Positions 1 through 7,110 of a DNA stretch of 64,000 nt are shown here, one piece after another (the first letter of the stretch is position 1; the number at the start of each line of letters is the position of its first letter). The notes beneath the pieces were generated by a model. The model saw only the letters and a list, made by a program, of their open reading frames with translations. It was not told the DNA's origin and did not search any database. The position numbers and the translations under genes are program-made. This DNA comes from Pseudomonas resinovorans NBRC 106553 (GTDB lineage Bacteria; Pseudomonadota; Gammaproteobacteria; Pseudomonadales; Pseudomonadaceae). The DNA lies in NCBI RefSeq assembly GCF_000412695.1, contig NC_021499.1, positions 1,922,001 through 1,986,000 of the forward strand, written 5' to 3'.

Positions 1-404
1 AGCTGTGGGAGGAGGAGCTGATCCCGGTGTGCGCGCCGGCCTTGCTCGCTGGCACCACCACGGAAGAAGTGCTCAAGACCGGGCGCTTGGTCGACGGCAG
101 CATGGATCGCCTGGACTGGCGCCGCTGGGACGAGCTGTACCCGGGCTCGACAGGGTCCAATAACGGCCACCTGACCTTCGATACCCTGGAATCGGCCATC
201 GTCGCCACCACCTGCGGCCAGGGCATCGCCCTGGTCGACCCCGTCATCACCCGCGATGAACTGCACCGCCAGCAACTGACCCGCGTCCACCCCGGCAACA
301 TCACCACCGGCGCGCGCTACACCCTGGTCTACCCCAAACGCGTGAAGCGCTCCCGCGGCTTTGCGGAGTTCCTCGAGTGGCTGGAGCAGGAAGTGGCTGG
401 CTGA
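1..404 (+). CDS. LysR-family transcriptional regulator, C-terminal part (5' end outside window)
   Basis: The reading frame is open from the first bases of the window and ends at a TGA. The visible part, about 133 residues, is the second half of a LysR substrate-binding domain, with EELIPVCAPALLAG near the start, a GITL-like GQGIALVDPVI segment, and a C-terminal helix RGFAEFLEWLEQE. The DNA-binding helix-turn-helix would lie upstream and is not seen. Such proteins are usually divergent from or next to their target, but the left neighbour is unknown, so no ligand or regulon is proposed. Downstream lies a dispersed repeat and then tenA. Confidence 0.85.
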   Translation, partial: LWEEELIPVCAPALLAGTTTEEVLKTGRLVDGSMDRLDWRRWDELYPGSTGSNNGHLTFDTLESAIVATTCGQGIALVDPVITRDELHRQQLTRVHPGNITTGARYTLVYPKRVKRSRGFAEFLEWLEQEVAG

Positions 405-428
405 CGCTCGTATTCCACGCTCGGACTT

Positions 429-525
429 GATGGGTTTCGCAGGCTCTGCGGAGCGCCGCCCGACCCATCCTACGAGGCAGCCAACGGACTATTCGTAGGA
501 TGGGTAGAGCGCAGCGAAACCCATG
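429..525. repeat. Dispersed intergenic repeat (TAGGATGGGT type), two facing arms
   Basis: Two inverted copies of the same unit face each other: GATGGGTTTCGC ... CCCATCCTACGAG and CGTAGGATGGGT ... CGAAACCCATG. The same words recur at 15109-15310 and, more diverged, at 19300-19386 and 33026-33061, always between genes. The arms can fold into hairpins and might end transcription from either side. No coding potential is evident. Confidence 0.7.
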
Positions 526-618
526 CGGTCGGTGTGGTGGCTCGCCAGCCCCCCAATTGCACCCCTCGCACTCGAACTCGGGTACCTTGACGCCGTTTAT
601 GCAATGGAGCGTTGAACC

Positions 619-1284
619 ATGGATATCTTCGACCGATTGAAAGCCGCTGCGACAGACGACTGGAACAGCTATGTGGACCATGCCTTCGTTCGCCAGATGG
701 GCGCAGGGACATTGCCGCAGTCTGCGTTCCAGACCTATCTGGTGCAGGACTACCTGTTCCTGATCCAGTTCGCCCGGGCCTGGGCGCTGGCCGCCTACAA
801 GAGCCGCACCCCGGCGGACATCCGCGCGGCCCAGGCGGGGCTGGCGGCGATTCTCGACGAGACCGACCTGCATGTGCGCTTGTGCGCTCGCTGGGGCCTC
901 TCGCAGGAAGACATCGAATCGGCGCCGGAGCACCAGGCCACCGTGGCCTATACCCGCTACGTGCTGGACTGCGGCGCCGCCGGCGACCTACTGGAACTTC
1001 ATGTGGCCCTGGCGCCCTGCGTGATCGGCTATGCCGAGATCGGCAATAACCTGACGCCCAATGGCATTGCGGCGCTGGCCGATCATCCCTACCGCGAGTG
1101 GATTGGCGAGTACGCAGGTGAGGTGTACCAAGGCGTGGCTGCAGCGGCGCGCAAGCACCTCGATGAATTGGCGGCGCGCAGCATGACCGAGCAGCGTTTC
1201 GACGAGCTGGTGGCCGTGTTCGCCAAGGCCTCGCGCCTGGAAGCGGAGTTCTGGCAGATGGGCCTGGACAGCGCACAGGCCTGA
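619..1284 (+). CDS. tenA: TenA-family thiaminase II / aminopyrimidine aminohydrolase
   Basis: A 221-residue, all-helical TenA/THI-4/PQQC-family protein of the usual length. TenA hydrolyses 4-amino-5-aminomethyl-2-methylpyrimidine to the hydroxymethyl form, which salvages the pyrimidine half of thiamine from degraded vitamin. The family's catalytic cysteine is visible as Cys134 in LAPCVIGYAEIG, and acidic and aromatic pocket residues lie in YLVQDYLFL and LDETDLH. The start ATG follows a TGGAGCGTTGAACC leader. No other thiamine genes are adjacent and the gene seems monocistronic. The family is well recognised; substrate assignment rests on family knowledge only. Confidence 0.9.
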   Translation: MDIFDRLKAAATDDWNSYVDHAFVRQMGAGTLPQSAFQTYLVQDYLFLIQFARAWALAAYKSRTPADIRAAQAGLAAILDETDLHVRLCARWGLSQEDIESAPEHQATVAYTRYVLDCGAAGDLLELHVALAPCVIGYAEIGNNLTPNGIAALADHPYREWIGEYAGEVYQGVAAAARKHLDELAARSMTEQRFDELVAVFAKASRLEAEFWQMGLDSAQA

Positions 1285-1446
1285 CCCTGGCAGTGAAGCA
1301 TCAGTAGGTCGGGCCGCGTCTCGCAGAGGTACGGAACCCAACGAACAGGCGTTTGGATTGAGCACTGATGGCGGACTGTGAAAAGTTGGAGGGCTCATTG
1401 GATTGGGGGAGGGCGGTCGCTTTCCTTCCCCAATCCAGGCACTTGC

Positions 1447-2034
1447 TCAATGGCAAGGGGCAGAGCGGAGTCGGAGCCAGGCCATGATGCCGATCAACAG
1501 CGAGGATGTCAGGGTGAGCACCAGAGGATTGAGCAACGTCGTCGGGTTGTATGACTCGATGGCCAGTATGGACAACACGTACTGAAGCGTGGCCAACACA
1601 TAGAACCTGATGCTTTCCTCGTTAGGTGCAACTATCGCTTTTCTCAGCGTCATGTAGAACGCAGCGATGTCGATCAGCGTGACCACGACTACGGCAGCCA
1701 GCGGGCTGTCGGTCAGCACCCATATTGGAATAGCGAGCATCGCCGCGATGAACGCAATCCAATCGCCCTTGGAGATGTAGCGGGTCCCGGTTCGATAGGA
1801 AAGTCCGACAACGAGAAAGCAAAGCAACGCGACTAGCGCCATTGCCCAGGCTCCCGGGCCGGCATCGGCCGACCATTGTGCAACTGCGACGATACCGGCG
1901 CTTACACCCCAGATGAGGTATGAAAAAACGTGTGGTCGGAGCTGCTTGCGGTAGATCGACCGACAGTAGGGGGTGTACTGCACAAGCGTAACCAGTAGCG
2001 AAATAACGCCCAGTATTTCCTTATTCATTGTCAT
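1447..2034 (-). CDS. Multi-pass membrane protein of unknown function (PQ-loop-like N terminus)
   Basis: A 195-residue protein with about six predicted hydrophobic segments, e.g. ILGVISLLVTLVQYTPYC, FSYLIWGVSAGIVAVAQW, MALVALLCFLVVGL, IAFIAAMLAIPIWVL and LAAVVVVTLIDIAAFYM. The first hairpin (LVQYTPYCRSIYRKQLRPHVFSYLIWG) resembles the repeat of PQ-loop/SemiSWEET-type small transporters, but the canonical PQ pair is absent, so this is only a structural hint. Two in-frame ATGs six bases apart follow an AGGGGA-like ribosome site; the upstream one is used here. Function unknown. Confidence 0.7.
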   Translation of the reverse strand: MTMNKEILGVISLLVTLVQYTPYCRSIYRKQLRPHVFSYLIWGVSAGIVAVAQWSADAGPGAWAMALVALLCFLVVGLSYRTGTRYISKGDWIAFIAAMLAIPIWVLTDSPLAAVVVVTLIDIAAFYMTLRKAIVAPNEESIRFYVLATLQYVLSILAIESYNPTTLLNPLVLTLTSSLLIGIMAWLRLRSAPCH

Positions 2035-2149
2035 TTTCCCCTGCCAGCGATTTGGCTATCTGCTTGGCTACGGCCAGTCCCATCTCATTACAAAATGGAA
2101 GACCTGCGTGGTTCTTTCGTGATTAGTGAAAGTACGTAGTGGAGTTCTG

Positions 2150-2239
2150 ATGCTCAATGTGCTGGTTTGTCTCTGTTCTGGAATAGGAATTTTCTCGGTG
2201 ATTTCTGGGATTTTTCGCTATAGGTGGATGGGTTGTTAG
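2150..2239 (+). CDS. Possible 29-aa single-span membrane peptide
   Basis: ATG at 2150 is preceded by GTGGAGTTCTG, a fair ribosome binding site five bases upstream. The product would be 29 residues with one hydrophobic stretch (LNVLVCLCSGIGIFSVISGIF) ending in a basic tail, RYRWMGC. It sits in the G/T-rich gap, whose T-richness alone favours hydrophobic codons, so the resemblance to a membrane peptide may be accidental. Low confidence. Confidence 0.2.
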   Translation: MLNVLVCLCSGIGIFSVISGIFRYRWMGC

Positions 2240-2509
2240 TTTTTACTGGAGTAGTTGTTTTTGGTTGTTATGTTTTTTTGATATATGTTTTTTGGTGGCG
2301 AGCTTGGGCGGTAGTGGTTTTTGCGTGCATGGTGTGGTTAGGGGCGAATTTGCCGTTGTTGAGTGCTGTCGTGTTCGTTTAGAGGGTATTGAGTGCTAAT
2401 ACCTTAGTGCTAGTGCGATGGTGTTAACTGCCTTCTTTGGTAGCGGGTTCTATTTGTTTTCTTGACGAACTTGCAGCTAACTCGCGAATCTTTACCGCCA
2501 GAAAAAACC

Positions 2510-2524
2510 AAAAACAACAATAAC
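2510..2524 (+). promoter_or_regulatory. Hfq/Crc-type A-R-N tract in leader of the 134-aa membrane protein
   Basis: Five consecutive A-R-N triplets (AAA AAC AAC AAT AAC) lie about 45 bases before the start at 2568. In Pseudomonas such catabolite-activity motifs bind the distal face of Hfq together with Crc and repress translation when preferred carbon sources are present. Assignment is by motif only. Confidence 0.4.
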
Positions 2525-2567
2525 GACTCGGCGTATTTCGCTGCGTCAATGGAAAAGGAGTTCAGTG

Positions 2568-2972
2568 ATGCTGGGTTACTACGCGCAATACAGCCGGGAA
2601 TACATCGCCACCCTGATGGTACTGACCACTCTATTCTTTGCCCTGCCCATCTTCATCGCTCCGCTCAGCTGGGCACGGCTCATGCGCTGGACCATCCCGG
2701 AGCATGACCACCTGGCCATCTACTTCGGCCGCTGCCTGGGTGCTTTCATTCTCGTTATCGAAATTGCCATGTTGCGCTCGGTAGTCACCGGCACTGGCTT
2801 CAGCTACGCCTTCGATCTGCTGTTCCTGGTGTTCGCCCTGATGTTCGTCGTGCATGTCTACGGCGCCATCAAGCGCATCCAGCCGATTACCGAAACCCTG
2901 GAAATCGGCTTCTGGATGATCCTCTTCGTGCTCAACGTGCTGTTCTACCCGGCCAGCAGCATCACGCTATAG
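2568..2972 (+). CDS. Small four-span membrane protein, unknown function
   Basis: 134 residues with four hydrophobic segments: about residues 12-32 (ATLMVLTTLFFALPIFIAPL), 50-68, 76-98 (FDLLFLVFALMFVVHVYGA) and 112-130 (FWMILFVLNVLFY). ATG at 2568 is chosen over the adjacent GTG because AAGGAG sits seven bases before it. No recognised motif; conserved charged residues EHDH lie in a loop. The leader carries an A-R-N tract and the upstream gap is compositionally odd, so the gene may be regulated post-transcriptionally. Confidence 0.75.
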   Translation: MLGYYAQYSREYIATLMVLTTLFFALPIFIAPLSWARLMRWTIPEHDHLAIYFGRCLGAFILVIEIAMLRSVVTGTGFSYAFDLLFLVFALMFVVHVYGAIKRIQPITETLEIGFWMILFVLNVLFYPASSITL

Positions 2973-3116
2973 GTTTCGCGCTCGTCCGTACGCCCTGGCG
3001 GGGTACTGGCCACTGGCTAGACTTCAGCGGAACACGCCTCGCCGTGTTCCCTCGCGGCGGGAAGTCTGGCGTGTCATCGTCAATGACTACCGGGCTGGTT
3101 CCGGGAGGAGGCGGGC

Positions 3117-3776
3117 GTGGACAAGCAGCCAAGGGCAGGCATCTCGCGGCGTCATTTCCTGGGGAGCGGCATGGTCCTGCTGGGCGGTGGGCTGCTCGCC
3201 GGGCCCACCTTCGCGCAGCCAGGCTGCGCCGTGACCCAGGGCGACATCCTCGGCCCTTACTACCGTTTCGGTGCACCTTTCCAGTCACGCCTGGCCGGGC
3301 CGGAGGAGCCGGGGGAGCGCCTGCTGGTGAGCGGCACCGTGTTCAGTTCGGACTGCCGCACGCCCATCCCCAATGCGCTGGTGGAAATCTGGCAGGCCAA
3401 CGGTGCCGGCCTCTATGACACCGAAACCCCCGGCAACTACACCGACAAGGGCAACTTCCACCTGCGGGGCATGCTCTACACCGATGCGCAGGGCAAGTAC
3501 CGCATCGAGACCGTCATGCCCGGCCGCTACCCCGTGCCGCCGAACCTGCCGGGGCTGGAGAAGTACGGCGGGTTGATGCGCCCCGCGCATATCCATTTCC
3601 GGGTCATGGAGTCGCTCCATGTGCCCGTTACCCTGCAGCTCTACTTCAAGGGCGACCCCTTCATCGCCGGTGACCCCTGGGCCCACGAGCGGACCACCAA
3701 CATCATCGAGCTGGAACAGGACGGCGAGCTGCGCCGTGGGCTGTTCGATATCGTGCTGGCGCGGGGCTTTGGTTGA
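3117..3776 (+). CDS. Tat-exported intradiol ring-cleavage dioxygenase family protein
   Basis: 219 residues. The N terminus carries a textbook twin-arginine signal (SRRHFL followed by a Gly/Leu-rich span and an AxA-like TFA site near residue 33), so the mature enzyme is expected in the periplasm. The rest is the intradiol dioxygenase beta fold related to protocatechuate/catechol dioxygenases, which cleave vicinal diols between the two hydroxyls using Fe(III) held by two Tyr and two His. Candidate ligands are in GLYDTE, GRYPVPP and RPAHIHF. The start is GTG at 3117 with GGGAGGAGGCGGGC upstream. No aromatic-catabolism genes are nearby, so the substrate is unknown. Confidence 0.85.
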   Translation: MDKQPRAGISRRHFLGSGMVLLGGGLLAGPTFAQPGCAVTQGDILGPYYRFGAPFQSRLAGPEEPGERLLVSGTVFSSDCRTPIPNALVEIWQANGAGLYDTETPGNYTDKGNFHLRGMLYTDAQGKYRIETVMPGRYPVPPNLPGLEKYGGLMRPAHIHFRVMESLHVPVTLQLYFKGDPFIAGDPWAHERTTNIIELEQDGELRRGLFDIVLARGFG

Positions 3777-3863
3777 GTGGGGCAAGCCGCGAAATTGCGC
3801 GAGCTGGCCTGCGAAACCCGTCGACATCTCTGCGATGGGTCCCGCAGGCTCAACCGACGTGGG

Positions 3864-4379
3864 TCAGCCGATCACCTGGGGCGGCGTGTGCAGCAGTCGC
3901 GGGCAATCGCGTAACTGCAGCCAGGTATTTCCGCGCCAATGCAGCACCTCCAGCTCCCGGTCCAGCCACTGCATCAGGGCGCGGTAGGGCAACTGGCCGC
4001 CGATGCGCGCTTCGTGGCGCAGGCGCGGCACCACCTGCTGGGTGAGCCATTGGCGGATGCAGCGGTTTTCCGGGTGGTAGTAGAGAATCAGCACGGCGTA
4101 CACGCCGGACTCGCTGATCAGCAGGTCTTCCTCATAGTCCCCATGGCTGTTGCGCAGCCAGGCGCGTTGCAGCTGGTCTTCGTCCAGATTGCGCTGCACT
4201 CGCTCGGGCTGAAGCGGGTGGTTGATCAGCCGCGCCAGGTCGCTGGCGACAAACCAGGCTTCATCGTCCAGCAGCACGGCGCGCAGCTGGCGCTTGTGGC
4301 GGATGAACTGGGCGGGCATCAGGACTTCGGCGTCCGGGGGAGGGGCGGGGTGGAACTGGGGGAACTCGGGCATATCCAT
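3864..4379 (-). CDS. BRO-N (phage antirepressor-like) domain protein
   Basis: 171 residues. Residues about 22-115 match the BRO N-terminal fold found in phage antirepressors and baculovirus BRO proteins: FIRHKRQLRAVLLDDEAWFVASDLARLINHP, then NLDEDQL and LLISESGVYAVLILYYHPENRCIRQWLTQQVVPRLRHEAR. There is no phage C-terminal domain; the tail ends in LQLRDCPRLLHTPPQ. Such domains bind DNA in characterised relatives, so a regulatory role is likely but the target is unknown. ATG at 4379 leaves only three bases after the AGAGG site; ATG at 4373 would give better spacing. The upstream leader is unusually structured. Confidence 0.75.
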   Translation of the reverse strand: MDMPEFPQFHPAPPPDAEVLMPAQFIRHKRQLRAVLLDDEAWFVASDLARLINHPLQPERVQRNLDEDQLQRAWLRNSHGDYEEDLLISESGVYAVLILYYHPENRCIRQWLTQQVVPRLRHEARIGGQLPYRALMQWLDRELEVLHWRGNTWLQLRDCPRLLHTPPQVIG

Positions 4380-4500
4380 TTACCTCTGCTTGATTGAACA
4401 GCTTTCTTAGGGCTGTTGGAGTCGGGAGCTAAGAAACCCCAAGCAGAGGGCCGGACGTATTCCCCTTTCGGGTCTTGTATTAGCCCGCTCCCGACAGAGC
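4380..4500 (-). promoter_or_regulatory. Structured 5' leader of the BRO-N gene with sequestered ribosome site
   Basis: Perfect complementary pairs, given on the + strand: CCTCTGCTT 4383-4391 with AAGCAGAGG 4441-4449 (the first is the complement of the ribosome-site strand); AACAGC 4397-4402 with GCTGTT 4412-4417; TTTCTTAG 4403-4410, which fills the loop of that hairpin, with CTAAGAAA 4429-4436; and GTCGGGAGC 4421-4429 with GCTCCCGAC 4487-4495. Together they allow an outer helix hiding AGAGG, a loop-to-strand pseudoknot and a competing long-range helix. They could instead be DNA operators. Function is inferred, pairings are seen. Confidence 0.5.
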
Positions 4501-4535
4501 AGAGTTTTGTGCGGGCGCGAGTATGCCGCAGGCAC

Positions 4536-4563
4536 AAAAAAGCCGCTGAGCTTTCGGGAGCGG
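4536..4563 (-). terminator. Probable intrinsic terminator upstream of the BRO-N leader
   Basis: Read on the - strand: CCGCT (4563-4559), an 11-base loop, AGCGG (4547-4543), C, then six T. It would end transcripts arriving from the broken ATPase gene. CGGGAGCGG at 4555-4563 is also the exact complement of CCGCTCCCG at 4485-4493 further into the leader. Confidence 0.55.
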
Positions 4564-4752
4564 TTGGTCCGCTGCTTGAGTAAGCGTTTCTTAGGCGCCG
4601 AGGACAGAGGTTATGGGTGGAGCGGGGGAGAGGGAAGGCAGTTGGAGTGTGGGATTTGGCTGATTGGTAGGCGGGAAATCATCTACTTTGATCACCGCAC
4701 TGAGGGGGAGTGATGTCTGGTGATGAGTGTTTTTTTGATTTTGTTTTCAGGC

Positions 4753-4776
4753 GGGTGAATGAAAATTCATTCACCC
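4753..4776. repeat. Perfect 11-bp inverted repeat after the ATPase gene
   Basis: GGGTGAATGAA, AA, TTCATTCACCC. It lies 20 bp beyond the ATPase stop codon. There is no T-run on either side, so it is not a classic terminator; it may be an RNA 3' hairpin or a binding site. Confidence 0.5.
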
Positions 4777-4796
4777 TGATCCTGTTCTAAGCGTAA

Positions 4797-5879
4797 TTAG
4801 CTTGCGCTCTCTTCTGCCTCTCGTTGTGTGATTGCGTTTCCACACCCCGGGCAAGTGTTTCTCTCCCACGCATGCTTCATCTTGGGCGTGATCTCGAATC
4901 CGCATGTCCGGCAGGGGAACATTTCACCCTCCGTAAGCTTGCGTTGTTTGATTATTTTGCAAGGGTCATAAATGTATCTTCTGACTCTGTTGTGAATGTC
5001 TTCGTACCTTGTAATGAACTGAAATTTCTTGTCTCTTTGATGGTGGTCGTAGGTACAAGAGTAACTCAGAGCATATATGGATAATTTGTTTTTGATAGAG
5101 CTTTCTTTTGCGCTTACTCGATCCATTCGTTTGTGAAGTAGTCGCTGATAAATTAGCTCGGAGAAATCTATTTCTGCCAGCGCTGAATGATTTTCAGGTG
5201 TTTCCTCCACCGCGACATGACTCGTTTTGTTTCTTATTGCGAAGTCTTCTAGATCTCTCCAGGCAGCCATTGCGTGCGGGGTCGAATTGAAATTGAGTAG
5301 CTTCTTTTCTCCATCGGACTTTATGGCATCTTTGATCATGGAGGCCGAGACGTATTGGAATGCCCCGCCACGCTTAAGAGGCATACTTCTGTATGCTACG
5401 AATTCACTCCATGCGTGGACAAGAATTGTACCGAAATCTCGAGGGTTCCCCATTGACCCCATAATCAGTAACTCGAAGTTCTTCTTGTTGTTGATAAGGA
5501 CTGAGTTAGATATGTCTGGCCTATGCAGGTGGTGCTGGAGGCGTTTGTCAATAAAGTCTTGGAAATACTTTATGCATGATTGTTGGTCGCTTTCATATAT
5601 GAGCGATTCGTCCAAGTCTATTCGGTGCTGAAGATCATTTCCGATAGAGAGGGGGTGTAGTGTTCCACGATAGGGTACGTATGCAATCCAGAAGTAAATA
5701 GGATTATCAATTATTTTATTTATATAGTTGGCAAGAAATTTTTGTGCATCATTTTCGTAGTAAAGTTTTTCCCATTCATCGATATAGAATGTTATTGTTT
5801 TTATTTTTAGTGTTTTAATTATTTTATTTAATGTGGTGGAGATGTGTTCTATGTCTAGGTAGCTTATATATTTGGAGGA
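4797..5879 (-). pseudogene. 3' fragment of disrupted P-loop ATPase with C-terminal zinc ribbon
   Basis: 360 codons open to the stop, starting at the IS3-family element. A Walker B-like strand is seen early (TITFYIDEWEKL), followed by a helical region and a four-cysteine zinc ribbon near the end (CRTCG ... CPGCG). The layout recalls ORC/CDC6-like AAA ATPases annotated in bacterial accessory regions, but the assignment is by general resemblance. Base composition is far more AT-rich than neighbours, as is typical of transferred DNA. The partner fragment with Walker A is at 7111-7424. Less protein separates Walker A from Walker B than expected, so part of the gene seems lost. Confidence 0.7.
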
Positions 5880-5941
5880 TGAATCGCCCCTAGTTTCGTA
5901 GACACCTCCAAGCCTCATAATGAGGCCCATTAGGAGGTGCC

Positions 5942-6220
5942 ATGAGCAACCAGCGTTACCCCGAAGAATTCAAAATCGAAGCGGTCAAACAAGTGACCGA
6001 GCGCGGCCTCCCCGTAGCCGAGGTGGCAGCGCGGTTAGGCATGTCGGTGCATAGCCTGTATGCCTGGATCAAGCGCTACGGCAAGCCCCAGGCGCAGCGG
6101 CAGCAAGACGACGATCAGCAGGCCGAACTGCGTCGTCTGCGCGCCGAACTCAAGCGAGTGACCGAAGAGCGAGACATCCTAAAAAAGGCCGCCGCGTACT
6201 TTGCCAAGGAGTCCGGCTGA
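5942..6220 (+). CDS. IS3-family transposase OrfA (helix-turn-helix/leucine zipper)
   Basis: 92 residues: an N-terminal helix-turn-helix (YPEEFKIEAVKQV ... VAARLGMSVHSLYAWIKRYG) and a heptad-type zipper (QAELRRLRAELKRVTEERDILKKA). It binds the element ends and dimerises. A slippery A AAA AAG at 6181-6187 near the 3' end allows -1 frameshifting into orfB, giving the active OrfAB fusion. AGGAGGTGCC precedes the ATG. Confidence 0.9.
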   Translation: MSNQRYPEEFKIEAVKQVTERGLPVAEVAARLGMSVHSLYAWIKRYGKPQAQRQQDDDQQAELRRLRAELKRVTEERDILKKAAAYFAKESG

Positions 6221-7092
6221 AGTACGCCTTCATCAGCAAGCTGTCGGTGGAGTACCCGGTTCGACGTCTCTGCCAGACCCTGAAAGTGCATCCCAGCGGT
6301 TACTACGCCTGGCTGACCGAGCCGAAATCCGTACGCGCCAAGGAAGATCAGCGCCTACTCGGGTTGATCAAACATGCCTGGCTGGAAAGCGGTGGGGTCT
6401 ACGGCTATCGCAAGATTCACGACGACCTGCGTGAGCTGGGGGAGTCCTGTGGCCGGCACCGCGTGGCTCGCCTGATGCGAGGAGAAGGGCTGCGCTCACA
6501 GACCGGCTATCGGCGGCGCCCCGGCTATTACGGCGGCCGGCCAACGGTGGCTTCGCCCAATCGCCTGGAGCGGCAATTCAACGTTAGTGAACCGAACAAG
6601 GTCTGGGTCACCGACATCACCTACATCCGCACCTATGAAGGCTGGCTGTATTTGGCGGTGGTGCTGGATCTGTTTTCACGCCAGGTGATCGGCTGGTCGA
6701 TGAAGCCACGGATGTGCAGCGACCTGGCTATCGATGCCCTGTTGATGGCGGTGTGGCGGCGCAAGCCCAAGCAGGAAGTGATGATCCACTCCGACCAGGG
6801 CAGCCAGTTCAGCAGCTCGGACTGGCAGAGCTTCCTCAAGGCCAACAACCTGATCAGCAGCATGAGTCGACGCGGTAACTGCCACGACAACGCGGTGGCG
6901 GAAAGCTTTTTCCAGTTGCTGAAGCGGGAACGCATCCGACGAAAAACCTACGGCACCCGCGAAGAAGCCCGGAGTGATGTGTTCGATTACATCGAGATGT
7001 TTTATAACCCCAAACGCCGGCACAGCAGCGCTATGCAGCTATCGCCAGTGGAGTTTGAAAAGCGTTATTTCCAGAGCTTGGAGAGTGTCTAG
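6187..7092 (+). CDS. IS3-family transposase OrfB (DDE integrase), read by -1 frameshift
   Basis: The frame is open from the A6G slip site (6181-6187) to TAG at 7090-7092, so it is most likely made as an OrfAB fusion rather than from its own start. It contains the HTH_21 region (LIKHAWLESGGVYGYRKIHDDL) and the rve integrase core with all three acidic residues: D in WVTDITYI, D in IHSDQGSQF and E in AVAESFFQLLK. It is complete, with no inactivating change seen. In the fusion it catalyses copy-paste transposition via a circular intermediate, as known for IS3 relatives. Confidence 0.9.
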   Translation, partial: GRRVLCQGVRLKYAFISKLSVEYPVRRLCQTLKVHPSGYYAWLTEPKSVRAKEDQRLLGLIKHAWLESGGVYGYRKIHDDLRELGESCGRHRVARLMRGEGLRSQTGYRRRPGYYGGRPTVASPNRLERQFNVSEPNKVWVTDITYIRTYEGWLYLAVVLDLFSRQVIGWSMKPRMCSDLAIDALLMAVWRRKPKQEVMIHSDQGSQFSSSDWQSFLKANNLISSMSRRGNCHDNAVAESFFQLLKRERIRRKTYGTREEARSDVFDYIEMFYNPKRRHSSAMQLSPVEFEKRYFQSLESV

Positions 7093-7110
7093 GAAAGCCG
7101 GGGCGATTCA

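Larger units (their letters stand above)
2035..2567. other. 533-bp gap with extreme G/T strand bias
   Basis: No long gene lies here. On the + strand 2221-2280 contains only one C and seven A in 60 bases, and the bias runs from about 2160 to 2460, unlike the rest of the window. A 9-bp direct repeat TTGAGTGCT occurs at 2359-2367 and 2389-2397; the second copy sits inside an inverted repeat GGTATT (2385-2390)/AATACC (2398-2403). A 29-codon ORF is listed separately. The - strand is correspondingly A/C rich with several AACAAC words. Confidence 0.6.
5880..7110 (+). mobile_element. IS3-family insertion sequence, 1231 bp, intact
   Basis: Ends are inverted repeats beginning TGAATCGCCCC: left 5880 onward, right ending 7110. 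The match continues imperfectly through TTTC, TAGACAC and CCAAGC for about 36 bp. It carries overlapping orfA and orfB with a frameshift signal and a full DDE catalytic set. The flanks (AGGA on the left, TTTA on the right) show no target duplication, which is unusual for a fresh IS3 insertion (3-5 bp expected) and suggests a deletion or recombination at the site. Confidence 0.9.

Noticed and set aside
1300-1350. Further repeat copy downstream of tenA
   Set aside because: GTAGGTCGGGC and GGAACCCAAC resemble the repeat family but are too degraded to call.
4536-4563. Classical attenuator controlled by the BRO leader
   Set aside because: The alternative partner of the terminator arm (4485-4493) is transcribed after the T-run, too late for antitermination.
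5880-7110. Target duplication around the IS3-family element
   Set aside because: Flanking bases AGGA and TTTA do not match at 3-5 bp.
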